64,000 nucleotides of DNA from Leucosporidium creatinivorum (taxonomy: Eukaryota; Basidiomycota; Microbotryomycetes; Leucosporidiales; Leucosporidiaceae). Location of the stretch: NCBI GenBank assembly GCA_001600635.1, contig BCKL01000010.1, positions 453,323 through 517,322 on the forward strand, written 5' to 3'. The position numbers were made by a program, and so were the translations under genes. Shown piece after piece: positions 11,401-21,326 of the stretch (within the stretch, counting starts at the first letter, position 1; each line of letters opens with the position of its first letter). The notes under the pieces were generated by a model. That model was given only the letters and a program-made list of their open reading frames with translations. It made no database searches and was not told where the DNA came from.

Positions 11401-13517
11401 ATGGTGAAGAGCCCGAAGGCGAGTATTCGCCCGGCGTTCGCGAGTAGGACCTCGGCGCAGAGCTTGGAGGATTGGGTTGCTGAGGCTGAGGAGGGAGGGA
11501 AGACGTTGCCCTCTCCGCCTGTTCCTTCGGCGAGGACGAAGCCCTCCTCCACGCAGTCGCCGAGGGCGCAGGACGTCTTCTCCCCTCCCCCTCCCCCTCC
11601 CGCCAACACAGTCGCTCCGGCGCCAGCAAGATCCCTCTCCACCTCCCCTTCGAAACTCTCCCTCCCCTCACGAGCGGAAGGCGGCCTCTCGGCCCTCGAA
11701 GCGCGCCTCAGTCGCCCCTCCACTCCCGACCTCTCTCGCTCGCCTTCGCCGACCAAACCTACCTTCACCTCTAACGCTCTTTCGGCATCTCCTACGAAGA
11801 GTGAGAGTCTGCCGCTGCCTCCGGCCACGGGAGGGCTGTTGGCGAGGAGTCTGAGTCGCGCGAGCTCGATGAGGCAGTTGAGGGAGGAGCGGGAGAAGGA
11901 GGAGGAGGAGAGGAGGAGGGTGGAGGAGAAGAGGGAGAGGGGAAGGAGGGCGGAGAAGGCGATGACGAGGAAGGCTGAGGTTAAGAAGATGGAGAAGGAG
12001 CAGGAGCAGGAGGGGCCCGTCGTCGCTTTCGCCAAGCCTACGACCGCCAGACCGATCTTCACGGCGAAGAGGAAGGCTGTACCGTCGTTCGACGCTCCTT
12101 CGACTTCTACGATTATCGCTACCTCGGCCACCTCTCCCATCCCATCGCCGACCGAACCGCCTTTCTCTCCTCCCCTCGCCTCCCCCGCCTCCACACCCCT
12201 CCGGCTCTCTACCTCCCCCTCCCTACCCGCCCCCAACGTCCAAACGCTCCACACTCCCGTCCCCTCCACCTCACCCCTCACCTCCCCCACCATCCTGAAC
12301 GGCCGCAAAGTCGTCGACGTCGCCGAAGTCAAGGGATTGAAGAAGGAAGCAGTCGGTCGGATCGCCGATTGGCTCAAGAGCGATGAGTCGGCTGCCGTTG
12401 TTGGATCGAATCAGAAGGGCGAGAAGGCGGTGAGGAGGAGGACGACGGATCTCTCGTTCGGGAGGGTCGCGCCTGCGCCGCCGAGCGGCGAGAATGTCGA
12501 GGTTGTGGGAGCAAGAGCTCTACCGCTCAGAGCGACGCCGATGAGCTCGTCGCCTTCGCCTTGGAGTGCTAGGAGGACGCCGGTATCGAGGAGTGGATCC
12601 GCCTCGCCCGTCAAGGATCTCGCCACTCCCCTCCCCTCGTCCGCCTCGCTCGCGTCCCTCCCCACCGACTCTTCTCCTCCTCCTCCAGCACCCGTAGCCG
12701 CCCCTCGTCGAACACACAAGTACACCCAATCTCTCCCCGCCAACACCATCACCAAGCCCAAGTCCTCCGCCGAACGGACCATGGCCGAGCTGCTCGCCGA
12801 GGAGGACAAGTCCGCCGTCGGCTCGATGGCATCGACTTCTTCTGCATCGGACGTGAGGAGAGCGTTTGGAAGGTCGGGGTTGAGCGCTAGTCCGAGTTGG
12901 AAGACTGTGGGTGACCAGAGGGAGGGGGAGACGAAGTATGATGTGAGGTCGGCGAGGGGAGGACAAGGAGGAATCGTGGCGAGTAGGGCGGATCGGTGGA
13001 AGGAGATGATTGAGGGGGAGGAGGTGAGCTGTCACTCCCTTTTCTCTTTGAGCCGAGCGTCGAGCTGACCCGTTCTGCGATACAGCGCGAGCGCACCAAG
13101 TCGCCACCCCCTCCCCTCTCTCCTCCCAAAGCTCTGAAGCTGAAGTCAACGCCCTTCGACTCCCCCTCATCTCGCCCTCTCTCACCCATCAGCAACCTCC
13201 GTTCCGCTCGCTCTTCCTCCCCCGCCATCTCCCCCATCGCTGCCAAACGCTCGTCCGCCGCCGCCACCCCGGCGCCGACGTTCCTCAACACGACGATGGG
13301 CAAGCCAGCCGTGCTTTCGGGGGCGGTGAGAAATGTGCCGTCGACGATGATGAGAGGAAGTGTCAGCTCGCCGGCGTTGGGCTCTCCTTCGGCCTCGGCA
13401 GGAGGAGCGAGGCAGGGAGCAGCTTCGCCGAGTGGAGCAGGAGGAGGCGGGAGGATGGTCAAGGAGTTGTTGGAGAGGTATACGTCTCAGGTGGAGGCGC
13501 AGAAGGTCCGAGGTTGA
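8440..13517 (+). CDS. Alpha-arrestin-like protein with very long disordered tail
   Basis: Large protein of roughly 1,400 residues. Exon 1 (from ATG 8440) has the arrestin-N features KLSLTLLLQREEHLPWLAG, ETVRGWLEVGV and VELCGFE. A 437-nt intron (8683-9119) then joins in frame to ELRSHSHTS. Next come GKTRFPFAFKLPKDLPSS and, after an intron ending near 9745, the arrestin-C part with SGLKFSLIRRLRILYP and KDLAVEIPIYVAHP. From about 10200 the protein is Pro/Ser/Thr-rich and low in complexity, with Gln runs (near 10480 and 11040), a charged EKEEEERRR helix near 11900 and a final exon 13086-13517 ending LLERYTSQVEAQKVRG. Alpha-arrestins recruit Rsp5-type ubiquitin ligases to membrane transporters. 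I did not find a clear PPxY motif by eye, so ligase recruitment is unproven. Confidence 0.8.
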
Positions 13518-13925
13518 CTTCTTGGTCTCACTACATACGCATAGCTCGCCATTCTCTCGGTCTTAGTCCTCCTTTCCCCCTCTCTTGTTAATTTTCGCTC
13601 GCTCGCATACGAACATTTACTTCAGCTTTACGATATTGTCATACAACTTTTTGCTTACACATCTACAGCCTCGGCCAGGGACCCAATTGGTCAGGTGCAT
13701 CGCATCCGTCGGCGAGGAGCCGGACCTTCCCTTGAGTAAGCGATGGCGAAATCTTTGGCGATCTCTTGCACAGTTCTCCGTTTTCCCTCTTTCCTTCCTA
13801 CATCTTTGTTTCGACACAGCAGCACTCGACTTTGCAGCACTACAGCCCTCGTCGTCGACCAGCAACCCTCAGATCTCCCCGCCTTTCGCAACCTTCGCCT
13901 CACTCGCTCACCTTACCTCAGCAAG
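13518..13925. promoter_or_regulatory. Promoter/5' UTR of cystathionine gamma-lyase
   Basis: Relatively AT-rich and pyrimidine-rich compared with its surroundings. It holds an upstream in-frame ATG at 13743 that would add a 61-residue Arg/Ser-rich N-terminus to the lyase; this could be a mitochondrial leader or untranslated sequence. Confidence 0.4.
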
Positions 13926-15844
13926 ATGTCGCCCGTCCAGATCCCTCCTACGCCTCCCAACGGCCACGTCCAAGCTCCTGTAGCTCATGGACCATCCATC
14001 GACTCCCTTTCCTTCTCTACCAGGGCTCTGCACGTCGGCAGCGAGCCCTCACTTTCCGCGTCAAACGCCGTCGTCCCTTCGCTTGACCTTTCCACGACTT
14101 ATCAGCAGTCGTCGGTCGGGGTCCATCGTGGATTCGAGTACACTCGCTCAGCCAATCCGACCAGGCTCGCTCTGGAGCGCCAACTCGCTACATTGGAAGG
14201 CAACGCCGACCGCCTGCTCGAGGAGAACCTCGCCGCCGAGGGGTTGACTGAAGGATGGGAGGCAGGACCGGCCGCCTTGGCGTTCGCCAGCGGTAGTGCA
14301 GCTACTGCTACTGTTATCTCTGGTCTTGCTGGCAGGGGCGGACACATCGTTTCGTGAGCCTCTCATTGCGCCTTCGCCGCTGCTCTGGGCGATCCGACGG
14401 CTGACCGAGATTCTTGCTTTGCTGGCGCTCATCGCTGTTCACAGAGTCGGTGATGTGTACGGTGGAACATCGAGGTACATGCTCAAGGTCGCGCAAGATA
14501 TTCATGGCAGCGAGACGACCTTTGTAGACCTCTCCTACAGCCTCGACCAGGGGAGGCGCATTTCCAAGGGCGAGACGGAGGAGCAGAAGAGGGAGCAGGA
14601 TGAGAAGGATGATGCCGAGATCGTGGATAGGCTGGAAGGAGTCATCAGGGAGGATACCAAGGTGAGCCCTCGCATTCGATCCGCCCGAGAGCCGAGCCAT
14701 CCGCCCGAGAGCCGAGCCGAGCTGACCGCTTCTTCGCCGAACAGGTCATCTGGGTCGAGACGCCTACCAACCCTATGCTCTCCCTCGTACCTATTCCCCT
14801 CATCGCTCGGGTAGCCAAGAAGCACGGCATTCCTCTCGTCGTCGACAAGTGAGCCCCGCTTTCTCGCCCCTACCGCTGCCCGACTTCTCGCTGACCTTCC
14901 TCTCTCATCTCTTCCTCTCTCCTCACAGCACCTTCTCGAATCCCTACTACCAAAACCCCCTCGTCCTCGGCGCCTCGGTGGTCGTTCATTCCGCAACAAA
15001 GTACCTCGGCGGCCACTCGGATGTCCTCGGCGGCGTCGTCGTCACCCCCATCCCCGCTCTCCTCTCCCGCTTCCGCTTCCTCCAAAACGCCAACGGCAAC
15101 GTCCCCTCCCCCTTCGACTGCTGGCTCCTCATCCGCTCCATCAAGACCCTCACCATCCGCTCGCGCGAGCATGGCCTCAACGGTCTTCGCGTAGCTCGAT
15201 GGCTGCAGGAGGTCGGCGTTCCCGCTGGACTGGTCCGCGATGTACGCTACCCTGGACTCAAGCGCGCTGTCGAGAGCCGTGGAGAGCGCAGGGAGAGGGA
15301 GCTGGCGTGGGAGCACCTCAGCGCCGAAGCTAGGAAGTGGATCGTCAAGCAGGGCTTTAGCGCTGAGTCGGAGGGAGGCTTCCCCAGCGGAGGCATGGTC
15401 AGCTTCCACATCCGCTCCGAGGAGGAGGGCAGTCAGACCAACTCGGCCGCTGCTGAGCGTTTCTTGGAGGGACTCGAGCTCTTTGCCCGTGAGTCGGCTG
15501 TTCTGTCGCCCTTCTCAACTGCCACTCCCTCGCTTCTATGAGTACCTGCAGAGTTCGTGCTAACTTACTACTTGCATCAACAGTCGCCGAGTCTCTTGGA
15601 GGAGTCGAGTCACTCGCCGAGCTTCCCCTCAAGATGACCCACGCCGGAGTCGCGCCCGAACGCCGAGCTCAACTTGGCATCAACGGCGAGCTCGTTCGTC
15701 TCTCGGTCGGCATCGTATGTTCTCCCATCACACAGAAGAGTCTGCTGCACTCACTGACCGCTCTTATTCCCGGGCCTACAGGAGGATGGAGATGATCTCG
15801 CTGCTGATGTCGAGCGCTCGCTGAGGGCGGCCATTGAGCTTTAG
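13926..15844 (+). CDS. CYS3: Cystathionine gamma-lyase
   Basis: PLP-dependent enzyme of the Cys/Met metabolism family that splits cystathionine into cysteine, 2-oxobutyrate and ammonia, the last step of transsulfuration. Visible landmarks are STRALHVGSEPS, the substrate/PLP region GFEYTRSANPTR, the phosphate-binding FASGSAATATV, VGDVYGGTSRY, WVETPTNPML, and the PLP lysine in HSATKYLGGHSDVLGG. The C-terminal ESLGGVESLAELPLKMTH and LSVGIEDGDDL are characteristic of gamma-lyases. At least five introns interrupt the gene, one within the DN of VVDN|TFSNPY and one holding a 20-bp tandem duplication. A charged insert (KGETEEQKREQDEKDDAE) lies before WVETP. The start at 13926 (AAGATGTCG) is preferred; 13743 is in frame upstream. 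Stop TAG is at 15842-15844. Confidence 0.93.
14679..14718 (+). repeat. 20-bp tandem duplication inside an intron
   Basis: The 20-bp unit at 14679-14698 is repeated exactly at 14699-14718, inside an intron of the cystathionine gamma-lyase gene, just before the branch-point-like GCTGACC. Confidence 0.9.
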
Positions 15845-16294
15845 ATGAGGACACAGAGGAAGGTAGATAGACGGACATACTACTGTACCACTTTAATACA
15901 GCTTCCACTTGCCGAGATCGAGCTGTCGGCCATTGCACGCCTAGCGACACCTCGCCACTTGATCGCCGAGCTCGAGTTCGAGGTATGGCGGCGCCTGTGC
16001 GCTGCGTCGTAGCCAATGAGACAGTAGTGACCTGGTGACAGGAGTGTGCTGCAGCTCCTCGAGAGCCCATCTCCCGCAAGGGAGGAGCCAAATTGCTCCG
16101 CTGAACCACCTCGGGGTTTGTCCAACCTCGGACTCTTTTTGGAGCTCTCTGTGCCCTCTACTTCTCGCAGAATCTTTCCAGACGTCTAATCTGCCTTAAA
16201 GACCACTTTCCTTTCAATGCACCTTGCTACCCTGTCCTACCTCAAGGCGCCGCCCTCGGTCTCCAGATGCATCCAGCTCCCGCCTGCCACAACC
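15845..16294. other. Intergenic region
   Basis: 3' flank of the lyase and upstream region of the first PMP3 gene. The last 100 bases are pyrimidine-rich. An in-frame upstream ATG (16217) precedes the PMP3 start. Nothing else recognised. Confidence 0.4.
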
Positions 16295-16811
16295 ATGGCC
16301 GAACGGGCGCCCTCGCTCGGTCCAACTGGCAGAGACCTTGCTCTCGGAATATTGGCGGTCGTGCTACCTTTTGCTGCCGTAGGGCTCAAACGCGGCTTGG
16401 ACGGTGAGTCTCTCACCTCGGTGCTTGACCTTCGACTCAGACGCGTAGCTCTGCGACCCTAAGCTGATTTGTTCCGAACCATCCTACAGCTCATTTCTGG
16501 CTCTGCTTCCTCCTCACCTGCCTAGGGTATTTCCCTGGAGGTCAGTTGTAGCTCGAGCGTCGCGGCGGTTGCTCGGCGCTGCCTTCGTGGTTTCTTCCCT
16601 TCGCCGCAATCGTCTCTTGGCGTCCTCCACAGTCGTTCATGCTAGCTATATTGTATGGTCACAAGGCGCCGCAGAGCCTCAGCAACCGCAAGCCCCCAAC
16701 GTCCTTTCGCATCAGCGCCTCAAACTCGCCGAGCCCCTTCCCCCTCCCTACCTCCGGCACGAGATCGACTTGGAGGCGTCTCACGTTCAGCATCTGAGCA
16801 TCAAGAGCTAG
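16295..16811 (+). CDS. PMP3/UPF0057 family small membrane protein, C-terminally extended
   Basis: Three exons. The product starts MAERAPSLGPTGRDLALGIL, with a first membrane helix LALGILAVVLPFAAVGLKRG. After an intron it continues HFWLCFLLTCLGYFPG and then VVHASYIVWSQG. The pattern AVxLKRG...LLTxLGYxPGVxHA is that of PMP3 proteolipids, which sit in the plasma membrane and affect membrane potential and cation tolerance. Unlike normal family members of about 55 residues, it goes on for about 45 hydrophilic residues rich in Pro, His and acidic residues. The donor of intron 2 is GTCAGT. A second PMP3 gene follows 500 bp downstream in the same orientation. Confidence 0.88.
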
Positions 16812-17308
16812 CGCAGATTACGTTTACTAGTTGACACCGGAAGGGGGTGAGGTCAAGGTGGATGCAGAGCGTCAGAAGCTTGGCAGGGCAGCATGTAGGG
16901 GTGTAGCTAGATTGTAAGAGTTCAAGGGTGAGCAGACACTTCCTAGCGCGAGCTTAATCTCGTGATAGAGTGCATCGACTCGCTTGAAGCTTCTCTCCGC
17001 GTTCGCATGTGAAGGCCCGAGCGCCGAGAACACAGGGGTCAGGGCTTCAAATCGTTTTTCAGCAGCAATCTCGGGGTCTGCTCGGCGGCTGATAAGGTAC
17101 AGCAGTGATCTATGACCCACTCGTCATACTTCTGAGCCCAGAGCTGCACAGCGCTTGCAGCGCCTCGCCTAAGGAGCTGACGCAAAGGTTGAGTTCGTAT
17201 CTTCTCTTCCTGATCCCCACTGCTCGTTCTCACCTACGCTCTACCAGCTCGAATCGCCCTCTCGCATCACCCTCGACCTCCAACTACCCATCTCAACAAG
17301 CACACTCA
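16812..17308. other. Region between the two PMP3 genes
   Basis: 3' flank of the first and promoter of the second PMP3 gene. A minus-strand open frame (17120-16872, 82 codons) contains FKRVDALYHEIKLAL, which vaguely resembles the first domain of the helical family described below. It has no second domain and no clear splice path, so I do not call it a gene. Confidence 0.35.
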
Positions 17309-17742
17309 ATGGGCCGCCGCGACGCTCCCTCCTCCAACTCGGACGTTCTGCTGTACCTCCTGGCGATTCTCCTCCCGCCGGTCTCGGTGTTCTTGAAGCG
17401 AGGATGTGCTGGTGAGTCTCTCGTCCAGTCCAGTAGAGCCGTCGTCGCTTTGTTCCAGCTCAGAGCTGTCGCTTCGACTCTGCACGGGAAACGGTGGTCT
17501 AGGAGGACGTGAGAGCAGCACGTCGAACAGATGCTAACCAGCATCTCATGACCCACAGCCGACTTTTGGATCAACATCTGCCTTTCAATCCTCGGCTGGA
17601 TCCCGGGGTAAGTTCGGCGCTCGTTTGCTTGCTTAACACTCGCTGATGCTCTCTTCGGACCTCTGAAAGGGTAATCCACGCATGGTGGATCATCAGCAAG
17701 CACGAGAGGCGCCCCGTCGTCGTCGCTCGCCCAGTCTACTAG
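17309..17742 (+). CDS. PMP3: PMP3/UPF0057 family small membrane protein
   Basis: Three exons encoding a short proteolipid with two membrane helices: LLYLLAILLPPVSVFLKRG, then DFWINICLSILGWIPG and VIHAWWIISKHERRPV. This is a textbook PMP3 pattern (VFLKRGC..DFWINI.L.ILGWIPGVIHAWW). Intron positions match those of the gene at 16295, after the LKRG helix and between IPG and V(I)HA. The two are therefore tandem duplicates of one ancestral gene, this one keeping the standard size. The short C-terminal tail ends VVARPVY. Start ATG 17309; stop TAG 17740-17742. Confidence 0.93.
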
Positions 17743-18186
17743 GCGCCAGGACCCTCGCCGAACGGCAAAGATACCCCTTCCTTGTCGTTCAAGCCGCGCG
17801 AGACGGTTGAAGGAGTTAAGGAAGAGTTAAGATGTACCTAGAAGCTGTTTGGAGGCGAGGACGTAATGCTGTTGGTCCATCTGCGCTCGTTCTATGGCTT
17901 CGTGAGCGGTTCGGCGAGCGGTTCGGCGAGCGGTTCGGCGCAGATCGAAACGAACGGAGGGTGACTTTTAGTCTCTCCTACTCTCAACAGCTGAAGAGGA
18001 CCTTCAAATCCATCTCATCACTTGACTTCTGCCCGCTCTAACAAATTCTCAGCCCTCCGCCCCCCTCACCTCTCAAACGCCGAGCTGATCGACTCGTTCG
18101 CCGGCCTGTTCTAGAGGTATTGAGGTGGCGCGAAATGAGGGACAATATGTGTAGACGTGTACTGCTATCGCTCAAGTGATAGGGGG
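17743..18186. other. Intergenic region between convergent genes
   Basis: Lies between the 3' ends of PMP3 and the ABCF gene. It contains a 12-bp tandem repeat (listed separately) and otherwise nothing recognised. Confidence 0.5.
17904..17939 (+). repeat. 12-bp tandem repeat, three exact copies
   Basis: Unit GAGCGGTTCGGC repeated three times without gaps. The unit contains the TTCGGC hexamer that recurs across introns and flanks of this window. Confidence 0.95.
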
Positions 18187-21047
18187 TCACTTTGATCCCG
18201 CTGTCGCCGCCTCGCGCTTCCGCCGAGCCAGCTTCCTCTCGACGATGCCCACATAGCCGGCCATTCCCTTCTCCATCAGCTTCAGTTTCCCTCCTCCCAC
18301 TCGCCAAGTCATCCCCTTCTTGCCCACACCCTCATCCTCACTCTCGCTGCTGTCCTCCTCTTCATCCTCAATCCCCGACGCCGCTCGGAAAGACTCATTC
18401 TCGACGACGACTCGGCTGAAGAAGCGGTCGTGCGTGATGAGGACTATACTGCCGGTGTACGACTTGAGAGCGAGGGCGAGGGCTTTGATGGTGGGTGCGT
18501 CGACATGGGTGGTGACTTCGTCGAGTAGGAGGAGAGGCGGGGGGTGGAAGACGATGAGAGCGAAGGCAAGGCGTACCTGTGGAGTTGGGAAGAAGATCAG
18601 CAAATGGCCAATCAGGGAGAGAGAGGAGCTAAACCACCTTCTGTCCTCCACTCAGCTGCGCGAGAGGCGTTCGGGCTGCTGTATCGCCCTGCAAGCCAAG
18701 CGAGCCGAGCAAAGTTCGCGCCTCCTGCTCGAGCACCTTCTCTCCCTTGGCCTCGAAGTGGTCAAGGAAGTAGGACAGAGCGGTGACGGTAGTGTTGTTG
18801 AGCGAAAGAGAGGCGAGCGGAACGGAGAGCTCCTCCACCGAGTGCTGAGAGAAGTGGCCAATCCGGAGAAGCGGGTGTCGGATAATCTTGCCCTTGGTGG
18901 GCTGTAGCTCCCCGATGATAAGCTTGGCGAGCGTCGTCTTTCCCTGCCCGTTCGCGCCCACCAAGGCAATTCGATGACTACCTTGCTCGATGGTGAAGGT
19001 GACGTCGGCGAGAAGGGGCGTTTTGGCCTTGGGGAAGCTGTACTGAACGTTGTCGAAGTGGACGAGGTCGCCGATGGTTCTGAGCTTCTCGGGCTGCGGG
19101 AGGTTGATCTTGACGCGGCCTTCTCGCTCCTCGACACCGAGCTCAGCGCGATTGGAGAGGTGGAAGCCGGCCATGTCGCGGTTGAGCTTGAAGCGCGTCC
19201 CTTTGGCTGACGTCTCGACTCCGAAGCGCTCGTCCAGCTTCCGTTGTCGAGACTTGACCATGCGTTGCCTGAGGGAGGGGTCAGCGAGTGAGCTCAGTGC
19301 AAAACAGCGACAAACGAACCGGTTCTCATCACCAGTCTTCTTTGCCGAGGCAATACCTTGTATGAAGGGATCGGTCAGTCAGTCAATGTAGCTGGGAGGG
19401 CTGACGGGAGCTTCGGAGCGAGGCTCGGCGATGGAGGTCCGAGCTGCGCGCTCTTCTACATACCTTGCTGTATCGACTTCTCGATCTGCATAAGGGAGAG
19501 AAGGTTAGATATTGTAGCGAGCCGCACGCAGGACCGCTAAGGCTCACATGATCCCGCTTCTTGTCCATTGCCTCCTTGGCGCCGAGCAGCCGCTTGCTCT
19601 CTTTGCGCTCATTGACCTCGAAAGCGGTTGGGGTACCCTCGAAGTAGCGTAGAGTAGAGTTGCGAAGGATGATGGTTTCCTCCACGACGGAGGAGAGGAA
19701 GGACTGATCGTGAGAGACGACCAAAAGCGTTCGACCCGTTCGCTCGACAAGGAATTGCTCGAGCCTGTGGGCGAAACGGGTCAGTGAAAGGTGTTACACC
19801 GAAGTAGAGGATGTATTACCAGATGGTAGCTTCGAGATCTGAGGGATCGCAATCAGGGGTCAGCCGATCCCAGCGCAAAACGCGGGAAGGCGGCGGGACG
19901 AACCGAGGAAATTGGTCACCTCATCCAGCAGCACGAGATCCGACTGCACCAGCAACGCAGTAGCGAGCGAGCATCTTGATCTCCAACCTCCTGAGAGCGC
20001 CGAGTAGCGACCGTCCATCATTTCTTGCGAGAAGCCGAGACCGTGAAGGATCGTTGCTGCTCGAGCGTCGGCGGTCGAAGTTTCCAGCTGCCGGGAGGAC
20101 TGAGAGTCAGCGAGAGCGTGTTTCAAGCCTTCCCCATCGGCGCTCACCAGCTCGAGAGTAGCCTGCACGTCGTTAAGCATGTCGGTGGCGGTCGAGATGA
20201 TCTCCGAGTCGGGCTCGGCGGCGCCGACCTTCTCGAGCCTATGAGCAAATCCATCAGTGCTGGGCTTAGCGTAAGAGAGTGTCAGCGGGACCTACTTCTC
20301 CTCAGCCTCCTGTACCCTCGCCTCAGCCTTCAGCTCTTCGTCTCGAGCCTCCTTGCCCCTCGTGCCCGACCTCCTCGAAGCCGTAAGCTGCGCCTGCACC
20401 AATTCGGCTCGCCGGTCCTCGAGCTGAAGGGTGTAGACTAAACGCTCTGTCTTGACGAGAGATGTGGCCTCGACAGCCGCGAGAAGAGCTGCAAAGCGAA
20501 GAGAGGTCAGCTCGGTGACGAGGGGACTCAAAGAAGGACCGACCCTCTTGCCGCTTGACCGCGATGAAGCGCTGCTTGTCGCCACGAACTACATGCTCCA
20601 GTACCGAGGTCGTCTCGTCCTGGCTTGCTCGCGTCGAGTCGTCGACTTGAGAGAGCAGAAGGATCTGTAGCGAGGGGTTGAGGCCCGGTATGAGCTTCTC
20701 GGAGATGGCGGTGAGCAGTGAGCTCTTCCCTGAGCCGTTACTGCGATGCATTCGAGTCAGCGAGTTTCCCTTCGAGTCCCAGCGCTTCAGAGGAGAAGTG
20801 AAGGCGCTCACCGACCGACAAGCCCATACCGCACACCATGCTTGAGCCTCAAATGACTACTAGTCACCAGATCCTTCTCTCCCACCGAAATCGTGAGGTC
20901 TTTGATGTCCACTTCTGTCGTCGTGTCGAGAGTAGCGCTGTGGAAGCGGCTCTGTTGCGCGCTGCACTTGATGTGGTTCGTTGAGGAGGAGGCTGTAGCT
21001 GAAGCAGCAGCAGCAGCTTTCTTGGCTGCCACCTTCTTAAGGACCAT
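18187..21047 (-). CDS. ABC-F family ATPase (twin ABC domains, no membrane part)
   Basis: Multi-exon gene on the minus strand, starting MVLKKVAAKKAAAAA at 21047. The first ABC domain has the Walker A region NGSGKSSLLTAISEKL, signature LSGGWRSRCSLATALL, and Walker B LVLLDEVTNFLD followed by LLVVSHDQSFLSSVV. A charged linker follows (KRLLGAKEAMDKKRDH; KSRQRKLDERFGV). The second domain has ALVGANGQGKTTLAKLI, LAQLSGGQKVRLAFAL, LLLLDEVTTHVDAPT and IVLITHDRFFSRVV. Between Walker A and the signature of domain 1 is a coiled-coil insert (RRAELVQAQLTASRR; ELKAEARVQEAEEK). The C-terminus is acidic, then basic. ABC-F proteins act on ribosomes, for example in translation or ribosome export. Which subfamily this is cannot be settled by eye; Arb1/ABCF2-like and GCN20-like are both possible. 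Confidence 0.88.
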
Positions 21048-21326
21048 CGTTGTTGGAGGAGAAAGACGAGCAGAGACGTAGGAAGGGAAGGAGCGGCGAA
21101 GGTCGACTCATTCGAATGGCGTGGGGCGGGAGAGTCAACTTAGATGAAAGGAGAGTAGCTCACAGCTACTTCACTGCTCTGCTGTAGCTCAAGCAGACCT
21201 TTCCCCGCTAAGCCTCCTAAATCTCGGCGCTCGCCTGCTCGGCGCCTAAGCCAGCTTCACTGAGAAAATCGAAGCTTCGTATCATGCGAACAGATCAGAA
21301 AAGCAAGCTCAAGCGTATCGTCCACC

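Noticed and set aside
11025-12377. 450-codon minus-strand open frame opposite the arrestin tail
   Set aside because: It mirrors the low-complexity Pro/Ser coding sequence of the plus strand, and no domain is visible on the minus strand.
15669-16125. Minus-strand open frames downstream of cystathionine gamma-lyase
   Set aside because: They overlap the last exon and 3' flank of the lyase on the opposite strand and show no protein features.
16872-17120. Minus-strand open frame of 82 codons resembling helical domain 1
   Set aside because: It lacks a second domain, has no convincing splice sites and overlaps the flanks of both PMP3 genes. The resemblance is short and could be chance.
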